Below, piece after piece: positions 7,384 to 14,436 of a stretch of DNA of 23,079 bases (its first letter is position 1; each line of letters starts with the position of its first letter). The stretch is from Dehalococcoidia bacterium (lineage in GTDB: Bacteria > Chloroflexota > Dehalococcoidia > GIF9 > UBA5629): contig QYPU01000003.1 of assembly GCA_007280145.1 (NCBI GenBank), positions 1 through 23,079 of the forward strand. Reading direction: 5' to 3'. The notes beneath the pieces were generated by a model that ran no database searches, had not been told where the DNA came from, and was given only the letters and a program-made list of their open reading frames with translations. The translations under genes and the position numbers were made by a program.

Positions 7384-8169
7384 ATGGCTCAAAACAAAAA
7401 GGTGTTGCTGGAAGTACAAAATAAAGTTGCGACGATTACACTTAACCGACCTGAAGTTCTGAATGCTTTCGATGGAGGTATACTCGAGGGGTTAAAAGCA
7501 ACAGCCGAGCATATACAACTTGCCCCTGAAATTCTAGCTGTCATAATGATCGGCGCTGGAGATCGCTCTTTTTGCGCTGGCTTAGACCTGAAAATGGCCT
7601 CTTCTGGCGAAGGTTTCGCATTCAGCCGCACAGCTCGCTCCGACTTTGAAACTCTTAGAATGGGGAAAGATGTTTTCACCATGTACGAGATGCTTCCAGT
7701 GCCGGTAATAGCTGCCATTAATGGATATTGCTTTGGCATAGGTCTCGAATTAGCTCTGGCTTGTGATATCAGGATTGCCTCAGAAACAGCTATGTTTAAT
7801 ATACCTGAAGTGCAACTGGGTCTTGTCCCCGACTTTGGAGGGACACAACGCTTGCCCAGAATTGTTGGCATTGGCAAGGCTAAGGAGCTTATATATACTG
7901 GCCGGAGGATAGATGCTACCGAGGCTTTAAGAATAGGGCTGGTGGAGCATGTTTATCCTAAAGATACGCTTATGGAAGAGGCGAGGAAGCTTGCTGAGGA
8001 GATAGTTTCTCTTTCCCCTGATGTAATCCAGGGCGCCAAAAGAGCCGTCAACGTGTCCATGTCTTACCCTTTGGAGATGGGCTTAAACTACGAGTCAATT
8101 ACATCAACCAGTACACGCCAGGATTTACAACAGGGCGCTGCCTCTCTCCTGAAGAAAACCAAATCATAG
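7384..8169 (+). CDS. Enoyl-CoA hydratase (crotonase family)
   Basis: The 261-residue protein has standard crotonase length. Both catalytic glutamates of true hydratases are present: E122 (GIGLELALACD) and E142 (FNIPEVQLG). The oxyanion-hole segments are FCAGLDL (63-69) and GYCFGIG, followed by the signature PDFGGTQRL. This supports hydration of crotonyl-CoA to 3-hydroxybutyryl-CoA, rather than a decarboxylase or isomerase role in the same superfamily. AAAGGAG lies just before the ATG. Encoded directly after 4-hydroxybutyryl-CoA dehydratase, whose product is crotonyl-CoA, it fits the next step, with the dehydrogenase at 851-1738 as the one after. In thaumarchaeal carbon fixation one crotonase also dehydrates 3-hydroxypropionyl-CoA; whether this one does cannot be read from sequence. 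Confidence 0.92.
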   Translation: MAQNKKVLLEVQNKVATITLNRPEVLNAFDGGILEGLKATAEHIQLAPEILAVIMIGAGDRSFCAGLDLKMASSGEGFAFSRTARSDFETLRMGKDVFTMYEMLPVPVIAAINGYCFGIGLELALACDIRIASETAMFNIPEVQLGLVPDFGGTQRLPRIVGIGKAKELIYTGRRIDATEALRIGLVEHVYPKDTLMEEARKLAEEIVSLSPDVIQGAKRAVNVSMSYPLEMGLNYESITSTSTRQDLQQGAASLLKKTKS

Positions 8170-8398
8170 CCGAAGTCAAAATGCTAATGCTGCTGTCAAG
8201 GTGAGTTTTACTGTTAATGGCAGCCGTCTTTCTGTTTCTCAATATATACCCTAACTTAAGGAGCAACTCAAACTTCTGTGACCTTTCAACAGATAAAGTC
8301 ACGAGGAGAGCTCGAGTCAATGGCTCGTTATATCGCTAGTTGAGGGTAGAGGTTGCTCGGCAAGTGGCTGAGCTTGGAGATGGAGAAGAGAGGGAGTG

Positions 8399-9310
8399 AT
8401 GGGGATCAGACTTTATAAGGAACCAAAGCTTGAGGACCCAGTCTTGGTAGCCTGTTGGCCAGGAATTGGAAACGTTGGAATAATAGCTGTTGATGTCCTA
8501 CAAAAGATGGTAGGAGCGGAAGAGCTTGGGTGCATAGAGCCATGGGATTTTTTCTATCCCACGAAGGTTGTGATTAGAGACGGTGAGTTGGAAGATTTAG
8601 AATTCCCCAGTAGCAAATTCTATTTTAAGAGAACTGAGAAAAAGGACTTGATGTTTTTTATCGGGGAGGAACAGCCTGTAGGAGGAGGAAGGGGTTATGC
8701 TGAAGGAATAAAGGCATACCAGATGGCCAATCTTGTTCTAGATGTGGCCATAAAGTTTGGATGTCGGAGAGTTTATACTTCAGGGGCAGCCGTTGCTCCT
8801 ATCCATCATACTATGAGGTCAAAAGTTTGGGTGGTGCCTAACAGCGAGGATTTGATTGGCGAGATGAGAGGCTATGAGAATACGGTATTAATGTCAGATA
8901 TCGAGGGGAGGGGTGGGCAAGGTAATATCACTGGCTTGAACGGCCTTCTGTTGGGAGTTGCCAAGAAGAGGGGACTGGAAGCTATATGTGTAATGGGGGA
9001 GATACCACTTTATCTTCAGGGATTCCCTTTTCCGTACCCAAAGGCGTCAAAGTCAGTGCTGGAAGTATTGAGTGCTGCTATAGGAATTGGAATCGAGATG
9101 GAAGAGATTAGTGACCTTGCCGAGCGTAGTGAAAGGGAAATTGAGCGCTTGTATGAGAGGCTCCCTTCGGAAATAAAAGAACAACTCGATAAGTTAAGAT
9201 ATGTGACCTATGCCAAGCCAATCGAGCCAGGACCTATAACAGAAGAGGATAAGAAAAAGATTCTGGAAGACATCGATAGGTTTTTCAAAGAAGAACCCAG
9301 GGAAGGCTAA
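8399..9310 (+). CDS. PAC2 family protein (proteasome-assembly-chaperone-like), first of a tandem pair
   Basis: This roughly 303-residue protein belongs to the PAC2 family (COG1938/COG2047-like), known from eukaryotic proteasome assembly chaperones and from archaeal and bacterial relatives of mostly unknown job. The glycine-rich signature ACWPGIGNVG lies at about 18-27, followed by SSKFYF and, at about 140, YTSGAAVAPIHHT and VVPNS. The last 60 residues are charged and helical (EREIERLYERLP). The start is ATG 8399-8401, with GGAGAAGAG upstream; a GTG one codon earlier is possible. It reads into the next gene with a two-base gap, so the two products are probably made together and may form a heteromer. 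No proteasome gene is in view. Family is well supported, function unknown. Confidence 0.85.
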   Translation: MGIRLYKEPKLEDPVLVACWPGIGNVGIIAVDVLQKMVGAEELGCIEPWDFFYPTKVVIRDGELEDLEFPSSKFYFKRTEKKDLMFFIGEEQPVGGGRGYAEGIKAYQMANLVLDVAIKFGCRRVYTSGAAVAPIHHTMRSKVWVVPNSEDLIGEMRGYENTVLMSDIEGRGGQGNITGLNGLLLGVAKKRGLEAICVMGEIPLYLQGFPFPYPKASKSVLEVLSAAIGIGIEMEEISDLAERSEREIERLYERLPSEIKEQLDKLRYVTYAKPIEPGPITEEDKKKILEDIDRFFKEEPREG

Positions 9311-9312
9311 AA

Positions 9313-10143
9313 TTGGGCGAAGAGCACCTCTTCAAAATATATGAAAGACCGGAACTACAGAGCTCATCCTTGGTGGTAGCGTGGAGTGAAGATGCTGGCA
9401 AGGTTGGACCGAAAGTCGTTGACTATTTGAACAAGAAACTGAGAGGTCGAGAGTTCGCTGAAATTGACCTTGTAGACTTCTTTCCGCTAGATGGAGTTTC
9501 GGTGGAAAATGATGTAGCTCAATTCCCAGAAAGCAAATTCTATTGGTGTCAGGGAGAAAATCTGGTGATTTTTGAGAGTACCCCGCCTAGCTCTGAGTGG
9601 TATGAGTTCCTGAGCTCGGTCTTGGACATCGCCGAGCATTATTGCAAGGTGAAGGAGCTATATACCATTGGTGGCATGGTTTCTCCGGGTGCTCATACCA
9701 CACCACGAGCATTATTAACTGTGGCAAATTCGCCAGAAGTGAAAAGAGCATTGAGTCAGTATGACCTTATCAGTAATATGTATTATGAAACTTTACCCGG
9801 TCAAAGACCAACCTTAAGCTCCTTCCTACTATGGGCTGCGAGGAGGAGAAACATCGCCGGGGCAAACCTTTGGGTGCCAGTGCCATTTTATCTAGTGACG
9901 GCTGAGGACCCCCGGGCTTGGAAGAAGACTTTGGAGTTTCTTGATAACCGATTTGGTTTGAGTATCGATTTTACAGACCTTGATGAAGAGGTGGCAAGGC
10001 AAAATGAAAAGATTGCTCAGGCAAGAAGCCAGCTTCCAGAACTAGATGGTTATATCGGCAGGTTGGAAAGCAATCTTAGCTTAACCACCGGTGAGAGTGA
10101 GGAGCTGGTCAAAGCGATGGAAGAGTTCCTGAGAAGACAGTGA
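9313..10143 (+). CDS. PAC2 family protein, second and divergent member of the pair
   Basis: This 276-residue protein aligns along its length with its upstream neighbour: both start with a short YKEP/YERPEL strand, have SSKFYF/ESKFYW, then YTSGAA/YTIGGM with a following HT, and end in a helical charged tail (EEVARQNEKIAQARSQLPEL). The glycine motif of the first copy is degraded here (AWSEDAGKVGPKV), so this copy may have lost a binding function and become a structural partner. The start is TTG 9313-9315, two bases after the previous stop and about six bases after AGGGAAGG inside the previous gene; this points to translational coupling. The function is not known. Confidence 0.8.
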   Translation: MGEEHLFKIYERPELQSSSLVVAWSEDAGKVGPKVVDYLNKKLRGREFAEIDLVDFFPLDGVSVENDVAQFPESKFYWCQGENLVIFESTPPSSEWYEFLSSVLDIAEHYCKVKELYTIGGMVSPGAHTTPRALLTVANSPEVKRALSQYDLISNMYYETLPGQRPTLSSFLLWAARRRNIAGANLWVPVPFYLVTAEDPRAWKKTLEFLDNRFGLSIDFTDLDEEVARQNEKIAQARSQLPELDGYIGRLESNLSLTTGESEELVKAMEEFLRRQ

Positions 10144-10235
10144 GTATTTTGAAGTCTGGGCTTCGGCAGGTTAAAATGTAGTTGGTGCACTGAGTGGAGA
10201 GCCGCATAGGTTTAGAACATTGCTTAGTATAGCTA

Positions 10236-10745
10236 ATGGTTAGTGATAACGTGCCGCAAATCTTTCTGTGCCACAAGTGTGGTGCGCAGAATGTTGTAGG
10301 TCAGCAATTCTGCCAGGCTTGTGGTGAGAAATTCCAATACAATTGCCCTTATTGTGGTGTTGTTGTTGACCCTACAATGGTGACCTGCCCAAACTGCCGC
10401 AAAGGGCTAGAGTGGCCAACGCCGCAGAGGGTAAAGGCTTTCCCCAAAATGAAGACAGAGGCCTACCAGGAACAAAAGTGGGTTGAGGGAGAGGCAATAG
10501 AGGAAAAGCCAAAGCAGAAGAAGCCAGACCCGTGGCTTATGGGTTGTCTTGGCGCAATAGTTCTTGTGATTTGCATCGCAATAGTCTATTTTTTTATCGA
10601 TAGATATTCGCAAACATCAGCACCTGTCATCCCACCAGCTACTTCAGGTAACCAAACAAAGCTTGAGCCGATACAGGCTCCAGAGTTCGAACCTCTACAC
10701 ATTGCAGGTACTATTATAGTTCCAGAACCAGGAGCACCTATTTAA
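10236..10745 (+). CDS. Double zinc-ribbon, single-span membrane protein
   Basis: This 169-residue protein has two consecutive treble-clef or zinc-ribbon units of the DZANK kind: C12-x2-C15 with C26-x2-C29, and C37-x2-C40 with C51-x2-C54. A charged linker follows (about 65-98), then a hydrophobic segment at 101-121, then a short Pro-rich tail of about 48 residues. The predicted topology puts the zinc ribbons in the cytoplasm and the tail outside, with no cleavable signal. Such proteins are common in Chloroflexota and archaea, and most lack a known role; a scaffold or sensor at the membrane is a guess. The ribosome site before ATG 10236 is weak. It lies 92 bases after the PAC2 pair and could share its transcript. 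Confidence 0.8.
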   Translation: MVSDNVPQIFLCHKCGAQNVVGQQFCQACGEKFQYNCPYCGVVVDPTMVTCPNCRKGLEWPTPQRVKAFPKMKTEAYQEQKWVEGEAIEEKPKQKKPDPWLMGCLGAIVLVICIAIVYFFIDRYSQTSAPVIPPATSGNQTKLEPIQAPEFEPLHIAGTIIVPEPGAPI

Positions 10746-10829
10746 AGCGGAGAGGCCCCCGCTGCCCTTCTATAAAGACAGAGGTTTCCCCGATATTCTG
10801 TATTGTAGTACATCCTGTATCGATGCATC

Positions 10830-10838
10830 TGATATAAT
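10830..10838 (+). promoter_or_regulatory. Extended -10 promoter before the phosphodiesterase gene
   Basis: TGATATAAT is a perfect extended -10 (TG-N-TATAAT), which can work without a strong -35 box; none is seen. Transcription from about 10845 gives a leader near 100 bases for the phosphodiesterase and downstream membrane protein. Confidence 0.5.
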
Positions 10839-10942
10839 AGCTTCGCAGTTGAGCTACGCTGGGCAGTTAGCAATAGGGTGTAGCCTTATCTCATCTCAGG
10901 TAGTTCAACTTATGTGAGTATTGTAAAGCGGAGACGATGAAG

Positions 10943-11434
10943 ATGAGAATCGGATTGATGGCAGACACACATGATAGAGTTGATGTAGTTGAGGCAGCCA
11001 TAGAATTTTTCAATTGCCAGGGAGTAAGCGATGTCTTGCACGCCGGCGATTTAGTCTCGCCATTGGTGGTGCCGAAGTTCTCCAAGCTGAAAGCGAAGCT
11101 TCACTATGTTTGGGGAAACAACGAAGGCGACCGTGAGTTCATTACAATTAGATTTAGAGAGATTGGGATTATGCCCCTTGGGGAGTTTGCTGCCCTTGAG
11201 CTTGGCGGGAAAAGAATTGCTTTGCTTCATGGGACGCACGAGCATATCGTTGATTCGCTTGTTAGGTCTGAGCTTTATGATGTAGTTGTCCGAGGGCATA
11301 ATCACAGGGCAGAGATTATCGAGAACAGGACGCTTCTGGTAAACCCTGGGGAAGTTTGTGGTTACCTCAGCGGTCGCAAAACAGTTGCCCTGATGGACTT
11401 GGGCGAAATGCATGCTGAGATAGTGGAGCTATAG
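10943..11434 (+). CDS. YfcE/MJ0936-type metallophosphoesterase (phosphodiesterase)
   Basis: This protein of about 163 residues is a single calcineurin-like phosphoesterase domain of the small YfcE/MJ0936 class, which hydrolyses phosphodiesters with two bound metals (usually Mn or Ni). All metal motifs are present in order: GLMADTHD, HAGD, GNNEGD, LLHGTHE and GHNHRAE, with NPGE near the end. ATG 10943 lies nine bases after GGAG; another in-frame ATG two codons earlier (10937) lies only three bases from it and is less likely. It is eight bases from the next gene, a PrsW/YhfC-like membrane protein, and shares its transcript. The physiological substrate is unknown. There is no signal peptide, so it acts in the cytoplasm. 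Confidence 0.92.
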   Translation: MRIGLMADTHDRVDVVEAAIEFFNCQGVSDVLHAGDLVSPLVVPKFSKLKAKLHYVWGNNEGDREFITIRFREIGIMPLGEFAALELGGKRIALLHGTHEHIVDSLVRSELYDVVVRGHNHRAEIIENRTLLVNPGEVCGYLSGRKTVALMDLGEMHAEIVEL

Positions 11435-11442
11435 GAGGATTT

Positions 11443-12225
11443 ATGATACAACAAATGGGTTATTTTTTACAGTCTTTCTTTGCCAGCCCCAACATCTGGG
11501 GGATTGGCCTGGCAATAATTTTTGGTGCAATCTGGCTTGCTTGTTACCGGCCTCCGATGTTCAGGAAACCTTGGCTCTGGGCAGTTCTTGCTGGTAGTGC
11601 CGTGCTGACGCTGGCTGCTGTTACTTTTATTCAAATTCCTCTCCAAATCTGGAACGGGCAGCTACTGAATCACTTCTGGAGTCAGGAAGTTCTCTTGCGC
11701 TGGCTTCTGCTTGCTGGGATATCAAGTGTGCTCCTCAGCGGGCTGGTTCAGGAAGGTTCCAAGCTCGTACCGGTGGTTATCTACTGGTGGCGTAAAGGTA
11801 GGAACATTGACCCTAAGCTGGGGCTAGCAATTGGGGCTGTATCTGGAGTGGGATTTGGTATTTTCGAAGCACAGTGGGTACACAATGTTATCTTTGCCTC
11901 TGGCTGGAGCTGGGAGGCTGTACAAGCCAATGGAGTTGTAGCCCTGGCTGGATTTTGGGAGAGGTTTTTTGTTATAGGTTGCCATACTGCTTCTTGCGCC
12001 CTGGCTGGCTGGGGTCTGGCTAAGGGTTGGGGATGGCAATTCTATCTCCTGGCTTCTTTCCTGCATGCTTTGTTGAACTATACTGCGATTCTATTACAAG
12101 CGGGGCTTCTTTCAGGCGTTCAAGCGGAATTACTCATCGCTGCATGGACATTGTTGGTAACAGGAGGAGCCCTCTGGCTTCGTGAGAGAAAACTGGCTCC
12201 TGTAGCTGAAGGACGGGAAATGTGA
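11443..12225 (+). CDS. PrsW/YhfC-like polytopic membrane protein, putative intramembrane metalloprotease
   Basis: The 260-residue protein has about seven hydrophobic helices. Four conserved polar positions lie within helices, as in the PrsW/YhfC and CPBP (type II CAAX-protease-like) superfamily: E104 (LVQEGSKLVP), E142 (GVGFGIFEA), H181 (RFFVIGCHTASCALAGWG) and H208 (SFLHALLNY). In PrsW, equivalent residues form a membrane-embedded active site that cleaves anti-sigma factors; YhfC relatives are uncharacterised. No anti-sigma factor is in view. AGGAG precedes the ATG, eight bases after the phosphodiesterase stop, so the two are cotranscribed. The superfamily call is fairly strong, while protease activity is an inference. 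Confidence 0.75.
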   Translation: MIQQMGYFLQSFFASPNIWGIGLAIIFGAIWLACYRPPMFRKPWLWAVLAGSAVLTLAAVTFIQIPLQIWNGQLLNHFWSQEVLLRWLLLAGISSVLLSGLVQEGSKLVPVVIYWWRKGRNIDPKLGLAIGAVSGVGFGIFEAQWVHNVIFASGWSWEAVQANGVVALAGFWERFFVIGCHTASCALAGWGLAKGWGWQFYLLASFLHALLNYTAILLQAGLLSGVQAELLIAAWTLLVTGGALWLRERKLAPVAEGREM

Positions 12226-12272
12226 TGGAGGCTTTGGGGATGGCAAACGAAATTGGTCTACCTGAAGTACTA

Positions 12273-12300
12273 TTTACAAATTAGCTATGGGTGATACAAT
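12273..12300 (+). promoter_or_regulatory. Promoter for the small envelope-protein pair
   Basis: TTTACA (12273-12278) and TACAAT (12295-12300) are 16 bases apart, and a TG at 12292-12293 makes the latter an extended -10. The predicted start near 12307 gives a leader of about 28 bases. Confidence 0.5.
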
Positions 12301-12334
12301 AGAGTAAAGGCATGCATAAATGGAGGTGCTGCTT

Positions 12335-12622
12335 ATGGACATTGGATGGTTCCGGGATTTGATTATCTGTATTTCGGGGGTGGTGGTAACGGGAGTCGTT
12401 ATCTTTGTCGGCGTGATATCATATTCGTTTTATCATCGGACAAGGGCAGTACTAGATTCAATAGAAGCTACTTCAAGGACTGCTCAGGGGATTTTGGCTG
12501 CTGTGAGAGATGAAGTGGTCATACCTGTTACTCAGTTGGCAGCCTTTGTTCAGGGTATACGCCAAGGCGTTGATGCAATTAGCGGATTTTTTCGGAAGCA
12601 GAAAGGAGGCAGAGATGGATGA
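12335..12622 (+). CDS. Small single-span membrane protein (DUF948-like)
   Basis: The 95-residue protein has one hydrophobic segment at about 9-31 and a helical remainder with heptad-like spacing (RTRAVLDSIEATSRTAQGILAAVRDEV), then a basic tail. It resembles DUF948-type general-stress proteins, which often sit beside YtxH proteins as here. ATG 12335 is chosen because GGAGG (12322-12326) lies nine bases before it; an in-frame ATG at 12320 overlaps that site and is excluded. Its stop overlaps the start of the YtxH gene by eight bases. A role in envelope stress is suggested by the pairing only. Confidence 0.75.
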   Translation: MDIGWFRDLIICISGVVVTGVVIFVGVISYSFYHRTRAVLDSIEATSRTAQGILAAVRDEVVIPVTQLAAFVQGIRQGVDAISGFFRKQKGGRDG

Positions 12623-12881
12623 TAAAAATGGCGGCAGCGGATTTGTTATCGGGCTTGTCGTAGGAGCAGTTGTCGGTTTAGCTATAGGGTTTCTCTATGC
12701 TCCACGCCTGGGGGAAGAAACCAGGCAGGTATTGAAGGAGAAGCTGGAGAGTGTGAGGGAGAAAGGGGAGAGGGTGAGAGAGAAGGCAGCCGATGTGGCT
12801 GAAAAGGTGAAGGAGACTGCCTCTGAGGCAGTGAAGACGGCAAGGGCGAAGCTGGAGGAAGTGGAGGAGCAAGCAAAGTAA
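12615..12881 (+). CDS. YtxH domain protein
   Basis: The 88-residue protein carries the YtxH signature: a glycine-rich hydrophobic segment (GFVIGLVVGAVVGLAIGFLYAP, about 9-30) ending in LYAPRLGEETRQ, followed by a long lysine/glutamate-rich amphipathic helix with repeating EKxxxVREK/AEKVKE units (about 40-88). This matches small envelope-associated stress proteins of Gram-positive-like bacteria and Chloroflexota. AGGAGG lies five bases before ATG 12615, inside the previous gene, and the two coding regions overlap by eight bases, so they are translated together. A longer upstream in-frame reading to 12510 runs through the previous gene and is rejected. Confidence 0.85.
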   Translation: MDDKNGGSGFVIGLVVGAVVGLAIGFLYAPRLGEETRQVLKEKLESVREKGERVREKAADVAEKVKETASEAVKTARAKLEEVEEQAK

Positions 12882-13053
12882 GTGCTTACCCCTGGATAGT
12901 GAGTTCAGCGATTGGGCTCGTCGGCATAGCCGTGGAGCAGTTATTTCTACGGGTTGAGATGGCTGCTGAACTGGTTGCATAGTATATTTTGGTTTGAAAT
13001 GACTGATGCTTGTCTTTCAAATCGACTATGTAGCGTCGAACCAGTCTGCGAGG

Positions 13054-13083
13054 TTGGCAACCTTTGCGAACCAAAGCTATAAT
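13054..13083 (+). promoter_or_regulatory. Promoter for the AI-2E family transporter
   Basis: TTGGCA (13054-13059, 5/6) and TATAAT (13078-13083, 6/6) are 18 bases apart. The -35 box is embedded in a GGTT-GGC-AACC inverted repeat (13052-13062). The predicted leader is about 30 bases. Confidence 0.6.
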
Positions 13084-13119
13084 TCTCCACGAATCGGTCA
13101 GTGATGAAGGAGGTTAATC

Positions 13120-14220
13120 TTGGCTGCGACAGAGAGCGTATTTAAAAAGAATAGGACTCTGATACTCTTTTTAATTGGTTTAGTTATAGTATTTGGCCTT
13201 CTCTATACTTTGAGGAGTGCTATATTACCGTTTTTGATTGGCTTGGTGCTTATCTATCTTTTGCTACCACCTATTACATGGGTTGAGAAAAAACTACCTT
13301 ATAAAGGCAGGGGGCTGAGGGCAAAAAGAGTATTCTTGATATTACTGACTTTTGTTGTAGTTTTGGCGATGGTTGGTCTTTTTCTCTTCTATACTATCAC
13401 TGCAGCCGCTGATTCCTTCTCAACTCTTTTGACTAGTGCACCTGAGTATATTTCTAAGGGTTTGTCCACAGCGCAAGACTGGTTTGAATCTTTTCGACAG
13501 AATTTATCCTTAGCGCAGCAACAGAAGATTGATGAAACTATTGGTAATTTGGGAACCACGCTGGGCACGTGGTTGCAAAAGGCCGTTGTGTCAGGCCTTA
13601 CATTTATACCAAGCACTTTTAGTATGATACTCGGTTTTTGTGCGTTACCTATTTTCCTTTTTTACATTTTGAAGGATTCAAAGAAGCTGGGTGAAGGTTT
13701 CTATTCCTTTTTCTCACCAGGGATAGCTTTACATATTAGGAGTATTTTATCAATTATGGATAACGTGCTCGGACGATATATTCGTGCCCAATTACTTCTC
13801 GGGTTGGTGGTAGCTACCCTTGTTTTTACCGGATTAACCATTTTAGGTATAAAACTTGCCCCGGCCTTGGCCATCATTGCTGGAGTGACCGAACTCATCC
13901 CTACAGTAGGCCCCTGGATTGGTGGCGCAGTTGGTGTGATAGTTACCCTGGCTGTGGCACCGGATAAAGTACTCTGGGTAGTTGTTGTTTATCTTTCTGT
14001 TCAAATGCTGGAAAATATGCTGCTTGTCCCCAGGATTCAGGGTGGACTTTTACGTATAAATCCAGGCATCCTTATATTCTTGCTTGTTTTAGGCTCTTAT
14101 CTTGCGGGTATATGGGGGATGCTGCTTGTTGCTCCCTTGACAGCCACCATTGTTGAGATTTATAAGTATGTGCGCCAGAACATAGAGGTGGAGGAAAGTC
14201 AGCCGCTCCCTCAGCAGTGA
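13120..14220 (+). CDS. AI-2E/PerM family transporter
   Basis: The 366-residue protein is a full-length AI-2E (UPF0118) family member. It has a short basic N-terminus, two close hydrophobic helices at about 13-50, a third helix after a KKLPYKGRGLRAKR loop, a long polar helical section (about 95-160), then helices ending in the family's conserved ELIPTVGPWIGGAVGVIV segment and a C-terminal span before a polar tail. E. coli TqsA/YdgG exports autoinducer-2; other members are sodium/proton antiporters or unknown, so substrate is not assigned. The start is TTG 13120-13122 with AAGGAGG six bases before it. It has its own promoter and no close partner. Confidence 0.88.
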   Translation: MAATESVFKKNRTLILFLIGLVIVFGLLYTLRSAILPFLIGLVLIYLLLPPITWVEKKLPYKGRGLRAKRVFLILLTFVVVLAMVGLFLFYTITAAADSFSTLLTSAPEYISKGLSTAQDWFESFRQNLSLAQQQKIDETIGNLGTTLGTWLQKAVVSGLTFIPSTFSMILGFCALPIFLFYILKDSKKLGEGFYSFFSPGIALHIRSILSIMDNVLGRYIRAQLLLGLVVATLVFTGLTILGIKLAPALAIIAGVTELIPTVGPWIGGAVGVIVTLAVAPDKVLWVVVVYLSVQMLENMLLVPRIQGGLLRINPGILIFLLVLGSYLAGIWGMLLVAPLTATIVEIYKYVRQNIEVEESQPLPQQ

Positions 14221-14347
14221 ATTACTCGTTCCCCCTTTGCTGCTTAATGTTCGTGTAACGCGCTGTACTACCTGGCTTTGACTGCAGAAATCTCCTCTTA
14301 TTGGCTAATAGGACTTTTTGGCTATGTATAAAGTTACTAATGGGCTA

Positions 14348-14382
14348 TTTACTATAGCTGAGAGACATAATATACTATAGCT
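14348..14382 (+). promoter_or_regulatory. Promoter with direct repeat TACTATAGCT ahead of the kinase operon
   Basis: TTTACT (14348-14353) and TATACT (14371-14376) are 17 bases apart and make a plausible promoter. The ten-base sequence TACTATAGCT occurs twice, at 14350-14359 and 14373-14382, 23 bases apart, overlapping both boxes. This could be a pair of half-sites for a regulator binding the same helix face, or a chance by-product of AT-rich promoter sequence. Confidence 0.4.
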
Positions 14383-14436
14383 TAGTTCAATCGAACAGGC
14401 TTCACTGTCAAATTCGGCGGAGGGTTATGAAGTGCT

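Noticed and set aside
10675..10715. GTTCGAAC motif resembling a tRNA T-arm
   Set aside because: It lies inside the zinc-ribbon coding region and no acceptor, D or anticodon stems could be built around it.
12678..12980. Leu/His/Pro-rich minus-strand frames opposite the YtxH gene
   Set aside because: These are reflections of the Glu/Lys repeat coding on the other strand.
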